The notes: generated by a model from the letters alone, not told the origin. A stretch of 64,000 bases of DNA from Sagittula sp. P11 (GCF_002814095.1 NZ_CP021913.1:1550001-1614000), one strand, 5' to 3'; counted from the stretch's first letter, positions 34,761-43,662 are shown. Numbers and translations are program-made.

Positions 34761-35600
34761 ATGGTTTGCGTCAGCCATTTTCGAGGCCCGACAGTGGACA
34801 AGGAACGATTGACCGGACGCGAAACCGAGATCGCACGCGCCTATGCCAGCGGCGGCACCTACTACCGGATCGCGGACCAGCTTGGCATAGCGCCGTCCAC
34901 TGTGCGCACGCATCTGGCATCAATCTATCGAAAGCTCGGCATTTCCTCGAAACTGGAACTCTTCAAGATCCTCGAAGGCGACGCGGTCGGGCCACGCGAA
35001 GAGACCGACCAGGCCGCGATCATCTCGGAACTGGCCCTGAGCCTCGAAGAGGCGCTCAGTCGCGAACAGGCGATTGGCGAAGTCCTTCGCATCATCAGCC
35101 GGTCGGAGGGCCGGATCGACGACGTCATCGAAGCGCTTCTGGGCTACGCGCTGGAGCTCTACGACGCACAGTTCGGATTGTTGCTGACCTATGACCCGGG
35201 CAGCGGATTTACCGCGCGATTCATGAAGGGCATACCACCGGCGTTCGAGGACTGGTGGGAGGAGCGCGGCAGCTACAGGCCGAGCCCGCAGACGGCAATC
35301 GGCAGGCTCGAGAAGAGCCTGGATGTCGTAAACATCCCCGACGTGCGGGCTGAGCCGATCTTTCGCCAGAACGATCCCCTCCGCCACGCAACGGCTGTGC
35401 TGGGCGGCGCGCGTTCCTTCACGGCAATCCCGATGCTGGCTGGAAAACGCCTCATAGGGGCGTTCACGATCTATCGTCAGCAATTGCGTCCGTTCGACGA
35501 AAGAACCGTCCAGATCGCCCGCAGCTTTGCGGACCAGAGCGCAATCGCCATCGAGAATGCAAGAATGATAGGGGCGCTGCGTTCGAGCATCAAATGTTAG
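34761..35600 (+). CDS. LuxR-type HTH plus GAF regulator, probably truncated
   Basis: A 279-aa protein with an N-terminal LuxR HTH (LTGRETEIARAYASG to TVRTHLASIYRKLGIS, about residues 16-60), a helical linker and a GAF domain (about 110-270). Related proteins that I know in alphaproteobacteria continue beyond a GAF domain, often to an adenylate cyclase catalytic domain. This one ends just after the GAF (IENARMIGALRSS) with a stop at 35598-35600. The ending may be a truncation or a genuine short form. The start at 34761 is uncertain; GTG at 34794 is the other choice. It is divergent from the MFS gene. Confidence 0.7.
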   Translation: MVCVSHFRGPTVDKERLTGRETEIARAYASGGTYYRIADQLGIAPSTVRTHLASIYRKLGISSKLELFKILEGDAVGPREETDQAAIISELALSLEEALSREQAIGEVLRIISRSEGRIDDVIEALLGYALELYDAQFGLLLTYDPGSGFTARFMKGIPPAFEDWWEERGSYRPSPQTAIGRLEKSLDVVNIPDVRAEPIFRQNDPLRHATAVLGGARSFTAIPMLAGKRLIGAFTIYRQQLRPFDERTVQIARSFADQSAIAIENARMIGALRSSIKC

Positions 35601-35746
35601 ACGAAGTGGTTCGCTCAGGATCGAAACCCGCGCCGTTCGAGCCTTTCAAGAGCCCATTGAACTGCGCCCAGCCCCTCCCTCCGGGCTACGATAAAGTCCG
35701 CTCCGACGAGGAAACGTATAGAGGAGCGACCGAGGTTCAGCGAAGA

Positions 35747-35757
35747 TGACCTGCCAC
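35747..35757. repeat. left terminal inverted repeat of the IS
   Basis: TGACCTGCCAC, the perfect inverted match to 37007-37017. It begins just outside the transposase stop codon at 35765. Confidence 0.85.
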
Positions 35758-35764
35758 TGAACTT

Positions 35765-36694
35765 TCATCCAGCCACGACCGGAGCCCGGTTAGTGTTTAC
35801 GCCGGTTGGCGCAGGTTGAGCAATCGCCCGGCGCGCGGAGCTTTCATCTCGCGCAGCGGGGCGGGCGATTGCGGTGGTCAGGGTCCGCGCGTAGGCAGCC
35901 GGGGTCTGGTAATCCAAGGCCGAATGGGGGCGCTCGGTGTTGTAGTCCGTAGCCCAGGCTGCGATCACGATCCGCGCATGGGCCAGATTGCGGAACATGG
36001 TCTCGTTGAGCAGCTCGTCGCGCATCCGGCCGTTGAAGCTTTCGACGAAACCGTTCTGCATCGGCTTGCCCGGCGCGATGTCGTGCCATTCGACCCGGTG
36101 CTCGGAACACCACCGCAGGATCGCGTTACTGGTCAGCTCCGTCCCATTATCGCTGACAATCATGCCGGGCTTGCCGCGGCGCTCGATCAGGGCCGTCAGT
36201 TCACGCGCGACACGGCGCCCTGAGATCGAGGTGTCCGGGATCGCCGCCAGGCATTCCCGGGTGACGTCGTCGACCACGTTGAGCACGCGGAAGCGCTGGC
36301 CGTTGGCGAACTGGTCATGGACGAAATCCAATGACCAACGGGCGTTCGGTCGCGCCTCGACCAGGATCGGTGCCCGCGTTCCGACCGCCTTGCGCCGCGC
36401 CTTCCGCTTGCGCACCGTCAGCCCTTCTTCGCGGTAGAGCCGATAGATCCGATTGATCCCCGAGGGCTCGCCCTCGCGGCGCAGCAGCACGAACAGGCGC
36501 CGGTAGCCGAACCGCCGACGCTCGTTGGCCAGGTCCCGCAACCGGCCGCGCAGAACCGTGTCCGGCGCGCGCTGAGATCGATAGCGGATCATCGTGCGAT
36601 CCGCGCCGACGATGTGGCAGGCCCGCCGTTCCGACAGGCCATGCTCAGCCTGAAGATAGGCGACGACTTCGCGCTTCACCGCGGGCCCTACCAC
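35765..36694 (-). CDS. IS3-family transposase catalytic subunit (OrfB)
   Basis: The 309-aa integrase-core transposase. The DDE residues are visible: Asp in [11 protein letters not shown], Asp in [11 protein letters not shown], and Glu in [17 protein letters not shown]. An HTH_21-type segment ([18 protein letters not shown]) precedes the catalytic core. It is most likely expressed as an OrfAB fusion by -1 frameshifting at AAAAAAG (36694-36700). The frame is intact, so the element may be active. The protein ends 18 bases before the IS end. Confidence 0.92.
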   Translation of the reverse strand: MVGPAVKREVVAYLQAEHGLSERRACHIVGADRTMIRYRSQRAPDTVLRGRLRDLANERRRFGYRRLFVLLRREGEPSGINRIYRLYREEGLTVRKRKARRKAVGTRAPILVEARPNARWSLDFVHDQFANGQRFRVLNVVDDVTRECLAAIPDTSISGRRVARELTALIERRGKPGMIVSDNGTELTSNAILRWCSEHRVEWHDIAPGKPMQNGFVESFNGRMRDELLNETMFRNLAHARIVIAAWATDYNTERPHSALDYQTPAAYARTLTTAIARPAARDESSARRAIAQPAPTGVNTNRAPVVAG

Positions 36695-36954
36695 TTTTTT
36701 GAAACCAGATCCTTCATCGCCGCCAGATCCAGCATCTGTTCGGCCAGAAGCTTCTTCAACTTGGCGTTCTCATCCTCAAGCGCCTTCAGCCGCTTGGCCT
36801 CTGATACCGTCATGCCACCGAACTTGGCCTTCCAGTTGTAGAAGGTGCCTTCCGACATGCCGTGCTTGCGGCATAGATCGGCGCACTTCGCGCCGGCCTC
36901 ATGCTCGGCCAGGATGCCGATGATCTGCTCGTCCGTGAATCTCGTTCGCTTCAT
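36688..36954 (-). CDS. IS3-family OrfA, helix-turn-helix protein
   Basis: The 88-aa HTH_8/transposase_8-type protein that recognises the IS ends: [17 protein letters not shown] and [15 protein letters not shown], then a leucine-heptad helix ([18 protein letters not shown]). The stop TAG comes a few bases after the A6G slippery site, where ribosomes can shift -1 into orfB. It begins 63 bases inside the right IS end. Confidence 0.92.
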   Translation of the reverse strand: MKRTRFTDEQIIGILAEHEAGAKCADLCRKHGMSEGTFYNWKAKFGGMTVSEAKRLKALEDENAKLKKLLAEQMLDLAAMKDLVSKKW

Positions 36955-37006
36955 TGTCCGTCCTCAGGTTGGGCCGGACTCTAATCGACGGTGGAGGAAA
37001 AATCCC

Positions 37007-37017
37007 GTGGCAGGTCA
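37007..37017. repeat. right terminal inverted repeat of the IS
   Basis: GTGGCAGGTCA, the complement of the left terminal repeat. The neighbouring gene fragment reads directly into this sequence. Confidence 0.85.
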
Positions 37018-37462
37018 TCGCCTCTGCGAGCAGCTCTCGATCGTTCATCGGGCTATTTTGGGCGTGCTCGATGTCGACCTCAACACGAGGGGTGGCCGAA
37101 GGATTTTCTGGCAGTAATATGCGCCAGCTGTCACCTTCCATACGAACGTCGCCGAGCATCGTGCATAATTCGTATGGATGCCCTTGTATTTCTCCTCGAG
37201 TGATGGCGTCAGGCCCCCCGAAGATATGGTCAAAGGTTGTACCCTCGTGGGACGTAATTCGTTGCACGAAAGCCTTTATCGCGGCGACTTGTGCTTCGGA
37301 TGGGTCCCACTCTCCTTTCGCGCTGCCAGTCAATGCGTTCCAATGAGAAAAGCCCAATCGAGCAGCAATAACGTCGAGCGCGGCGTGTTGCGGCTGCCCC
37401 GTCGCTCTGGCGTAACGCTTTGCCAGAAGTTTCAAAGCCTTAAGCTTATCGTTCTCTGTCAT
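37018..37462 (-). pseudogene. gene truncated by the IS (unknown protein, HTH-like N-terminus)
   Basis: An ATG at 37462 starts a frame whose native part runs about 148 residues (MTENDKLKALKLLAKRYAR, then ARLGFSHWNALTG and DRELLAEAM) and then reads into the IS right end, where the last 39 codons are IS sequence. The N-terminal 45 residues resemble the small helical module found at the N-terminus of glyoxalase-superfamily and plasmid proteins (LGFSHWNAL). The missing C-terminal half is not on the other side of the IS, so the 3' part was lost. I do not recognise the function. Confidence 0.62.
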
Positions 37463-37812
37463 GATCCATGTCCAAGCTGGATCCGACTAGGTGCCCGCTG
37501 CTAATCAGACCCGCCGATGGCATGAAGTCTGCTGTTCAAAGTCAAGATCGCTGCAAAGCTTCGTATGGCGGGCACACCGGCCTGCGAGAAAGGCCGTCCC
37601 TAAGCTGTGCCATTTTCGAGCGCAGGTCAACACTGATGAATTCCAGGCGTGGGGAGCCCAGCAATTGAAGGCCGTTTGCCCGATGAGGTGGACTAGGATG
37701 CCGACCTTGTAGCAGAATGAATTTCTGCGCCGCACGCCGAACGACCGCTTCCGGGAGAGACCACCGGCCCAGTCAGCTCACTCCGCGCTCATGGGGGCTA
37801 GGGGCCGAAATG
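37463..37812. other. 350-base spacer between truncated gene and tniQ
   Basis: No convincing gene, RNA or strong repeat is seen. Short frames here lack codon bias and ribosome-binding sites. Base composition is lower in G+C than in the neighbouring core genes, in line with the accessory nature of this region. Confidence 0.5.
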
Positions 37813-39372
37813 TTACTGCTCGGTAGCGACGTAGACGCGCACGTCCTCGCGCCAGTAAATTCTGCTCAAGTCGTGTGGCATCGCCAGGAGGGCCACATCT
37901 GCATTTCTAAGTCTCATAGACAAAGCGCCCTGAGGGCGCTGAGCGACGCCGGCAAGCTGACCCAAAGATATGAAGATTTCGCGGAACTGCATCAGACTAC
38001 CAGCGGTGACTACTGTCGCCCCTCGACGGTAGAGCTCCGTCGCATCCACTCCGTGCAGCAATCCGTTCTCTACCAGATATCCCACTGTCTTTGCGGTGAT
38101 GCGTAGCTCCTGCGCGACGGCGCTGATGGAGAGATGGGCCTCACCCGCCGCTTCTCCAGCGTCGGCACCATGCGCCTCCACAGGCACTTTTGCGCCAAAG
38201 CCCTTACAAGCTGGGAAGGACTTCTTCTCGCGCTCGTATGCCTCAAGCATTCGCTGCGTCACGAAGCCCGCCGGAACAATGCTGCCATCAGCCTGACGCT
38301 TTGCGAGGCCGCGGCGCACCAAGTCCTCTGCGTTGCGCTTGGCGAATCCCTTGAGCGGAAATGGCTTCTGCGCGTTCAACGCAGCCTTTCCCCCCGACGG
38401 CACCCCAAGCACCAGCACTCCTCTTCTGACGGAGAAATGGTCGAAGACGTGCCGCCGCACGACGTCACGCAGGGGTTCGAATTCGTCACCGAGGCTCCGG
38501 CTTTTCAGCCATGTGGTCCAGGGACCGAAAACACGACCGAAGAAACGCCCATCCACGCCCTCCTCACGCGCCATCGCCGCGAGGCAGTCTGAGAGGGCCA
38601 CAGGGCCATCTTTCAGCACGTCGTAGCCCAAGGCACCGAAACTCATCCAGTCGGCTTCTCTGTGCCCCGCAAGCGAGGCGTCTGGCCCCTTAGCGACGCG
38701 CAGCCCCAGCACCTCGCATGCGCGCGACACCACATTGAGCTCGAGACGGTCGATCCATCGATCGCCCCGCCCTTTCAGGATGCGGTTGGTGAGGTACTGC
38801 TCGAAAGAGCTGAGGCCTGCGGGGATCATCGGCTGATCCAAGATCCACCCGTAGTGCTTCCGAAGCTGCGCCGAAAAATCCCTGGCATCTTTGCTAAATT
38901 TCTCTGGCGGAAGGTTCACCAGCATGCAGCCGTGCTCGGGGCAGCTTCTGATCGACGAGAATTTCCACTGCAGGCGGCGCGGTACACGCCACGATTCAGC
39001 TGTAGACGGCGACTCCGCCCTTACACACTCGGGACAGACACGGACCCGCAAGCGTTGAAAGCTCTTGCGGGAGGCAAATTCGTCTCGCAGACGGAAATGC
39101 CCTTTACCAAGATGGCAGACAGACACCCGCTCCAACGCAGCCGCATCGCACCCGGCCAGCTGCGCCAATTGCCCTATCGCGACCTTATCCCCGCGGAACA
39201 AGGGATCGATCGGAAAGGCAATATCGCCGCAGAATCGCTGCATGGAGCTTGCGCCGTTCCGGGCCGCGAGTCGGGACAGCAAAGACGATGCCGGCTCGAA
39301 CGCGGCATGCCGAACAGTCAGCGGCAACTGAGGAAAGGTATTTCCGGGGATGGCAGGGAGGCTCTTGGCCAA
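37813..39372 (-). CDS. tniQ: TniQ-family protein (TnsD-like target selector), orphan
   Basis: A 519-aa TniQ protein. The N-terminal domain starts LPLTVRHAAFEPASSLLSRLA; zinc-ligand motifs are VCPECVR near residue 115 and CPEHGCML near 143. The C-terminal third contains a possible HTH (LSISAVAQELRITAKTVGYL). TniQ/TnsD proteins choose insertion sites for Tn7-, Tn5053- and CRISPR-associated transposons. No transposase (TnsA/B/TniA) or ATPase (TnsC/TniB) gene is found nearby. The start is TTG, with a GGAAG upstream. It lies about 155 bases from a tRNA-Arg gene, a kind of site that TniQ-guided elements use. Confidence 0.85.
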   Translation of the reverse strand: MAKSLPAIPGNTFPQLPLTVRHAAFEPASSLLSRLAARNGASSMQRFCGDIAFPIDPLFRGDKVAIGQLAQLAGCDAAALERVSVCHLGKGHFRLRDEFASRKSFQRLRVRVCPECVRAESPSTAESWRVPRRLQWKFSSIRSCPEHGCMLVNLPPEKFSKDARDFSAQLRKHYGWILDQPMIPAGLSSFEQYLTNRILKGRGDRWIDRLELNVVSRACEVLGLRVAKGPDASLAGHREADWMSFGALGYDVLKDGPVALSDCLAAMAREEGVDGRFFGRVFGPWTTWLKSRSLGDEFEPLRDVVRRHVFDHFSVRRGVLVLGVPSGGKAALNAQKPFPLKGFAKRNAEDLVRRGLAKRQADGSIVPAGFVTQRMLEAYEREKKSFPACKGFGAKVPVEAHGADAGEAAGEAHLSISAVAQELRITAKTVGYLVENGLLHGVDATELYRRGATVVTAGSLMQFREIFISLGQLAGVAQRPQGALSMRLRNADVALLAMPHDLSRIYWREDVRVYVATEQ

Positions 39373-39471
39373 ACGAGACTTCCGAGATCAGACAAAGGCA
39401 GGATTGTCCTGACCCTACGATCACGAGCTCAACTGGGCAACGCCACTCCGTGTTCTGTAAGTTCCGTCTGC

Positions 39472-39515
39472 GGGGTCAGGCATCTGACATGAAAGTCAGT
39501 TTTGCCTGACACCCC
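39472..39515. repeat. long inverted repeat beside tRNA-Arg, candidate transposon end
   Basis: GGGGTCAGGCA (39472-39482) pairs with TGCCTGACACCCC (39503-39515, two-base bulge), and an inner stem CTGAC/GTCAG pairs inside. Read on the minus strand from 39511, it begins TGTCAGGCAAAACTGAC and repeats TGTCAG 24 bases on. TGTC is the terminal tetranucleotide seen in Tn5053-like elements. It lies about 16 bases from the 3' end of the tRNA. A matching second end was not found. Confidence 0.5.
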
Positions 39516-39527
39516 ACATTGAAATTC

Positions 39528-39604
39528 TGGCGGACCGAGGAGGATTCGAACCCCCGACCCCTTGATTCGTAGTCAAGTACTCTATCCAGCTGAGCTATCG
39601 GTCC
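39528..39604 (-). tRNA. tRNA-Arg (anticodon ACG)
   Basis: The 77-base gene folds as a cloverleaf. The acceptor arm pairs GGACCGA with TCGGTCC, the anticodon arm is CTTGA-CTACGAA-TCAAG with anticodon ACG (wobble A becomes inosine by TadA), the T arm contains GGTTCGAAT. The discriminator is G and CCA is encoded. The gene follows the histidine kinase gene on the same strand by 58 bases and flanks the accessory region. Confidence 0.96.
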
Positions 39605-39662
39605 GTGAGGCGTGCATGTACCGTCCGTGTCCGGGATGCGCAAGGGGCATTCTCGAGATTTT

Positions 39663-41045
39663 TCAACTCATGTCCCCCATCGGCAGGCGGATCTCGAAAC
39701 ACGACCCGGTCTCGTCGCTGCGCTTCAGTGCCAGCGTGCCGCCGTGCCCCCGGATCAGTTCCGACACGATCGGCAGACCGAGACCCGATCCGCCCTTGCG
39801 CGCGCCGCCCTGGAACGGCTGGAACAGGTGCTCCTTCGCCTTGGGCGGCAGGCCCGGGCCGGTATCCGTCACGTTGATGACCCAGGCCTCGTCCTCCGCC
39901 CAAGCGGCGACGGAGATCTCCCCTGGCTTGCCGGTGGCGATGATTGCCTGCCGCGCGTTGCGGACGAGGTTGGCGAGCGCGCGGTAGATCTGTTCCGGAT
40001 CGCCCCGGATCATCAGGCTGGCGGGTACGTCCTCCGACAGCGAAAGGTCGGAGTCGCCGATGGCCAGCCGCTCGGCCTCCAGCACCTCGTTGGTGAGTTC
40101 GGCGAAGTTGAACAGCGTCAGCGAGGGTGCGGGCTCCTCCGCCCGACCGAAGGCCAGCGTGTTCTCGCACAGCGACACGGCGCGCGAGATGGAGTTCACC
40201 AGCTTCGGCGCCATGCGCTTGACCGCCGGGTCCTCGGACATCTCGATCCGGTCGGTGAACAGCTGGGCCGAGGTCAGGATATTGCGCAGGTCGTGGCTGA
40301 CCCGCGCCACCGCACCGCCCAACTGGGCCAGACGCTCTTTCTGGCGCAGCGCCTGCGTCAGTTGCGTCTCGAGCGCCTGCAGCGCCTGTTCCGCCTCGCG
40401 CAGTTCCCGGACCCGGGCCGAGGGCGCGATGATGCGGCGGGCGTCTTCGGGGGCTTCGGCGTAACGCATCATGTGGCCGATCACGCGCTTGATCGGGTGC
40501 ACCATCAGCCGCCGGACGGCCAGGAACAGCAGCAGGGCGGTCATGACCGAGATCGCCGCCGACAGCAAAAGGATGCGCAACCCGTAGTCGACCATGGCGG
40601 TGCGCAGTTCGGTTGTGTCCATGGTCACTTCGATCAACTGCCCCGCGTCGCGCGACGGGGCGCCGATCACCCGGATGATCGCCGGCTCACCCGCAATCAG
40701 CCTGTAGAGCGCATCCCGCATCAGGTCCCAGGCGCTCGCTTCCCGCAGGTCGAAGGTGATGTCGACCTCGCCCGGAATCGGAGAGGTCAGCACCAGTTGC
40801 CGCATGGAGTCGCGGCGGAGCACGACGTTGAAGACGCCTGCATTGTCCAGCAGTTCCGCCTCCAGTTCCTCGGACAGCATGTCGTCGGCCAAGACCGCGA
40901 GGGACGCGATCTGCGCCCGCTCCAACCGCGACTCGAGGAAGTCCTCGCGGAAGCGCGCGATCGAGGGCACGAAGATCAGCACTTCGGCCAGCATCACGAA
41001 GATCACCGTGAGAAACAGGAAACGGCCAGAGAGCGAGGTTAGCAT
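39663..41045 (-). CDS. sensor histidine kinase, orphan
   Basis: A 460-aa membrane kinase. There is a helix at residues 8-28, a periplasmic sensor region (about 30-155), a second helix (156-178), a HAMP-like linker, then HisKA with VSHDLRN (phosphorylated His251), and the HATPase domain with N box LVRNARQA, G1 DTGPGLPP and G2 GGSGLGLPI. All catalytic motifs are intact. No response regulator gene is adjacent; the partner is encoded elsewhere. The signal is unknown. Confidence 0.92.
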   Translation of the reverse strand: MLTSLSGRFLFLTVIFVMLAEVLIFVPSIARFREDFLESRLERAQIASLAVLADDMLSEELEAELLDNAGVFNVVLRRDSMRQLVLTSPIPGEVDITFDLREASAWDLMRDALYRLIAGEPAIIRVIGAPSRDAGQLIEVTMDTTELRTAMVDYGLRILLLSAAISVMTALLLFLAVRRLMVHPIKRVIGHMMRYAEAPEDARRIIAPSARVRELREAEQALQALETQLTQALRQKERLAQLGGAVARVSHDLRNILTSAQLFTDRIEMSEDPAVKRMAPKLVNSISRAVSLCENTLAFGRAEEPAPSLTLFNFAELTNEVLEAERLAIGDSDLSLSEDVPASLMIRGDPEQIYRALANLVRNARQAIIATGKPGEISVAAWAEDEAWVINVTDTGPGLPPKAKEHLFQPFQGGARKGGSGLGLPIVSELIRGHGGTLALKRSDETGSCFEIRLPMGDMS

Positions 41046-41079
41046 GGGGCGGTCAGCATGGGGCGGTCAGGTCAATTTC

Positions 41080-42501
41080 TCAGGGCAGCCATCGTTGGAT
41101 CAGGCGCACAACCGTCTTCACGGTCTGGTTTTCGAACAATCTGGGGGAAAAATAGGCTCCGGCCACCCGTTTGTTAATCTCTCCAACAGTCGGATAGGGC
41201 GAAACCATCGCAGAAATTGCGCTCATCTTGAGATTGTTGGCAATCACCATCGACCAGAAGTTCGCCAGTTCACCCGCCTGGGGGCCGACGATGGACACGC
41301 CCACGGGCCGGCCGCGGACCACCATCGCCTTGATGAACCCCTGCGCGGACCGCTCGGCGACAAGGCGGTCGTTGTGGCCGAAGTCGAAGCGAGCGACTTC
41401 AAGGCGATCTCCGTGCGCGGTGCGGGCCTCGGCCTCCGTCAGCCCGACCTGCGCCAGTTCCGGGCGGGTGTAGGTGGCGCGCGGGATGTGGGCGGTGCCG
41501 GCCTTCGCAGGCAGACCCAGAACGGCAGAACGGACGACGATCCCGGCGTGGTAGCCCGCCACATGGGTGAACATCAGCCCCCCTGCCGCATCGCCGATGG
41601 CGTAGACCTTGCGGTTCGTGGTCTTCAGCGCGGCGTCCACCTTGATCCCGGTGCCCGTCGTCTCGATCCCCGCGGCGTCGAGGCCGAGGGTCTCCGTATT
41701 CGCACGCCGTCCAACCGCGACCAACAGATGAGAGCCCGCGATCTCGCGGCCGTCCTCCAGAACCACCGACACGCCGTCCGCCTCGGTGCCGCCGACGCGC
41801 GTGACCTTTGCCTCCTCGATCACCTCGACGCCCTCGGCGCGTATCGCCTCCAGCACGCGGGCGGCGCACTCGGGGTCTTCACGGCCAAGGGCCTTCGCCC
41901 CTTCCAGCACCGTCACGCGAGAGCCAAGCCTGCGGTGCGCCTGCGCCATTTCCATCCCGATGGGGCCGCCGCCGATGATCAGCAGGTGCTCGGGCCGCGT
42001 CTTCAGCGACCAGAGCGTCTCGTTCGTCAGGTATGGCACCTTGTCGAGTCCGGGGATCGGCGGCACCATCGGGGAAGAGCCGGTGGCGATCACGATCCGG
42101 CGCGCGGTGATCCTGTAGTCGCCTGCCTCCACCTCCGTCGGCGCCACGAACCGCCCGAAGGCACGGATGACCCGCACGCCGAAGCCCTCGAACCGTTCCT
42201 GGCTGTCGACCGGCTCGATCTGTTCGATGACACCGGCGACGTGATCCTGCACCGCCGCGTAATCCGTGTCCGGCGTGACGTTGGCGATGCCGTAAGAGGA
42301 GAGTCGCCCCATCATGTGCGCCCGGTCCGCCGCAGCAATCAGCGCCTTGGACGGCACGCAGCCGTAGTTCAGGCAGTCGCCGCCCATCTTGTGGCCTTCC
42401 AGAAGGATGACGTCGGCGCCCATCTGGCTGGCACCCGCCGCGACGGACAAGCCACCCGACCCGGCACCGAGGATGAGAATGTCGCAGGACAGCTTTTGCA
42501 T
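41080..42501 (-). CDS. LPD/mercuric-reductase-like FAD disulphide oxidoreductase
   Basis: A 473-aa class I pyridine nucleotide-disulphide oxidoreductase. FAD motif ILGAGSGGLSVA is followed by the redox disulphide GGDCLNYGCVPSK, the NAD site IIGGGPIGMEMA, and FAD motif YAIGDAAGG. The usual C-terminal His-Glu pair (HxHPTxxE) is replaced by SPYPTVGE, as in mercuric-reductase-like proteins without a lipoyl partner. It is preceded on the same strand by a TVP38-like membrane protein gene. True lipoamide dehydrogenase is therefore unlikely; substrate unknown. Confidence 0.87.
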   Translation of the reverse strand: MQKLSCDILILGAGSGGLSVAAGASQMGADVILLEGHKMGGDCLNYGCVPSKALIAAADRAHMMGRLSSYGIANVTPDTDYAAVQDHVAGVIEQIEPVDSQERFEGFGVRVIRAFGRFVAPTEVEAGDYRITARRIVIATGSSPMVPPIPGLDKVPYLTNETLWSLKTRPEHLLIIGGGPIGMEMAQAHRRLGSRVTVLEGAKALGREDPECAARVLEAIRAEGVEVIEEAKVTRVGGTEADGVSVVLEDGREIAGSHLLVAVGRRANTETLGLDAAGIETTGTGIKVDAALKTTNRKVYAIGDAAGGLMFTHVAGYHAGIVVRSAVLGLPAKAGTAHIPRATYTRPELAQVGLTEAEARTAHGDRLEVARFDFGHNDRLVAERSAQGFIKAMVVRGRPVGVSIVGPQAGELANFWSMVIANNLKMSAISAMVSPYPTVGEINKRVAGAYFSPRLFENQTVKTVVRLIQRWLP

Positions 42502-42629
42502 GGGTCAGGTGCCTTCCCGGGTCTTGGCGTTATTAGGCTAGGTGTAACGGGCCATGCCGATGGTATCCGGAACCAGGGCGGCGAAGGCGAGGACATTCGC
42601 CCGCCCCTTCCTTGCAAAGGGCCGGCAGC

Positions 42630-43367
42630 TCAGATCTCGCGCTTTCCGCGCACAGCCTTGATGACCATCGGCAAGGCCGCCAGCGCGCAGAGGGCGAGGA
42701 TCGGGCCGATCACATGCGGCTCCCACAAGATCGACAAGTCCGGCGTCTCGCCCCGGTCAAACACCTCGCCGACACCGACGCCGATCCACGTGAACACGAT
42801 GGCGCCCGGCACGATGCCCAGAGCGGTGGTGAACACGTAGTTGCGAAAGCGCACCCCGACCAGCGCGGGCAGCAGGTTCGCGACAAAGAACGGCACGGCG
42901 GGCACGAGCCGCAGCAGGAAAAGCACGCTGATCTCGTTTTCGCGCAGCCCGTCGCGCAGCTTTGCGATCCGCCCTTCCGACGCATCCATGCGCGCCGACA
43001 GCATTTCACCCAGACCAGCGCGGGCGGCGAGGAAGATCAGGCAGGCGCCCGCAGTTGCCGAAATCACGTTCAGCACGGTGCCGCCCACAAGCCCGAAGAG
43101 GAACCCGCCGGTGATTGACGCCACCGCGGCGCCCGGCAGGGAAAAGGCGACGATGGCCACGTAGATCAGCACGAAGGCGGCGGCGATCAGCACGAAATGG
43201 TCGTCGCGCAGGGCAATCAGCGCATCGCGGTTCTCGGCCAGCGTCTCGAAACTGAGGGTGTCGCGCAGCGTAAACACACCAACAAGCGCAACCGCAGCGA
43301 TCAGGATCAGCGGCAGGTGCCGCTTCAGTCCGGCCGCGCCGGCCCTCGGGTCTGTCATCTCGCTCAT
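42630..43367 (-). CDS. TVP38/TMEM64 (DedA-like) membrane protein
   Basis: A 245-aa membrane protein with five or six helices and the SNARE-associated/VTT signature (PGAAVASITGGFLFGLVGGTVLNVISATAGA, then LLRLVPAVPFFVANLLPALVGV). VTT proteins are thought to scramble or transport lipids. It is followed 128 bases later by a mercuric-reductase-like flavoprotein gene on the same strand; in other bacteria these two domains occur side by side or fused. Start at 43367 or nine bases inside at the second Met. Confidence 0.88.
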   Translation of the reverse strand: MSEMTDPRAGAAGLKRHLPLILIAAVALVGVFTLRDTLSFETLAENRDALIALRDDHFVLIAAAFVLIYVAIVAFSLPGAAVASITGGFLFGLVGGTVLNVISATAGACLIFLAARAGLGEMLSARMDASEGRIAKLRDGLRENEISVLFLLRLVPAVPFFVANLLPALVGVRFRNYVFTTALGIVPGAIVFTWIGVGVGEVFDRGETPDLSILWEPHVIGPILALCALAALPMVIKAVRGKREI

Positions 43368-43662
43368 GGTCCTGTCCCTCGTGTGCGGCCATACTGCCCC
43401 ATAGATGCGCCGGGCGCCTCCCCGGAAACAGGGTTCTCACACCCGCTTGATCTTCGGGACGCGGAAACGTGACAAACACGGGTCCGGCGCTCCGTTTCTG
43501 AAACATTGGCAGCCCGCGCAGTCGGGGCACTGTAACAAACGGAGGTGCCGCGAAGCCGGTTGCGCAACAGGCTGAAATCGCTCACTACGGCGGGGTGCGC
43601 GGCGTTCTGCCGTGGCATTTCCCTGCGCCGTTACGACAGCGCAGAAGTTTCTCAACAGGTGT

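Larger units (their letters stand above)
35747..37017 (-). mobile_element. IS3-family insertion sequence, about 1271 bp
   Basis: Terminal inverted repeats are 11 perfect bases, TGACCTGCCAC at 35747-35757 and its complement at 37007-37017, with weaker pairing further inward. Two overlapping ORFs run on the minus strand with an A6G slippery heptamer in between. The bases 35745-35746 and 37018-37019 also match in inverted form, so the true ends could be two bases further out. No short target duplication is seen (left flank GAAGA, right flank TCGCC). Confidence 0.88.

Noticed and set aside
37505-37735. Short frames between the truncated gene and tniQ
   Set aside because: No ribosome-binding site, no domain and poor codon bias on any strand.
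35600-39531. Direct repeat of the tRNA-Arg 3' end as an attachment site
   Set aside because: Only an 8-base match (GACCGAGG near 35727) was found; this is too short to call an att site, and no integrase gene is present.
41080-42501. Lipoamide dehydrogenase of a 2-oxoacid dehydrogenase complex
   Set aside because: No E1/E2 genes are nearby and the C-terminal His-Glu motif is replaced, so the mercuric-reductase-like group fits better.
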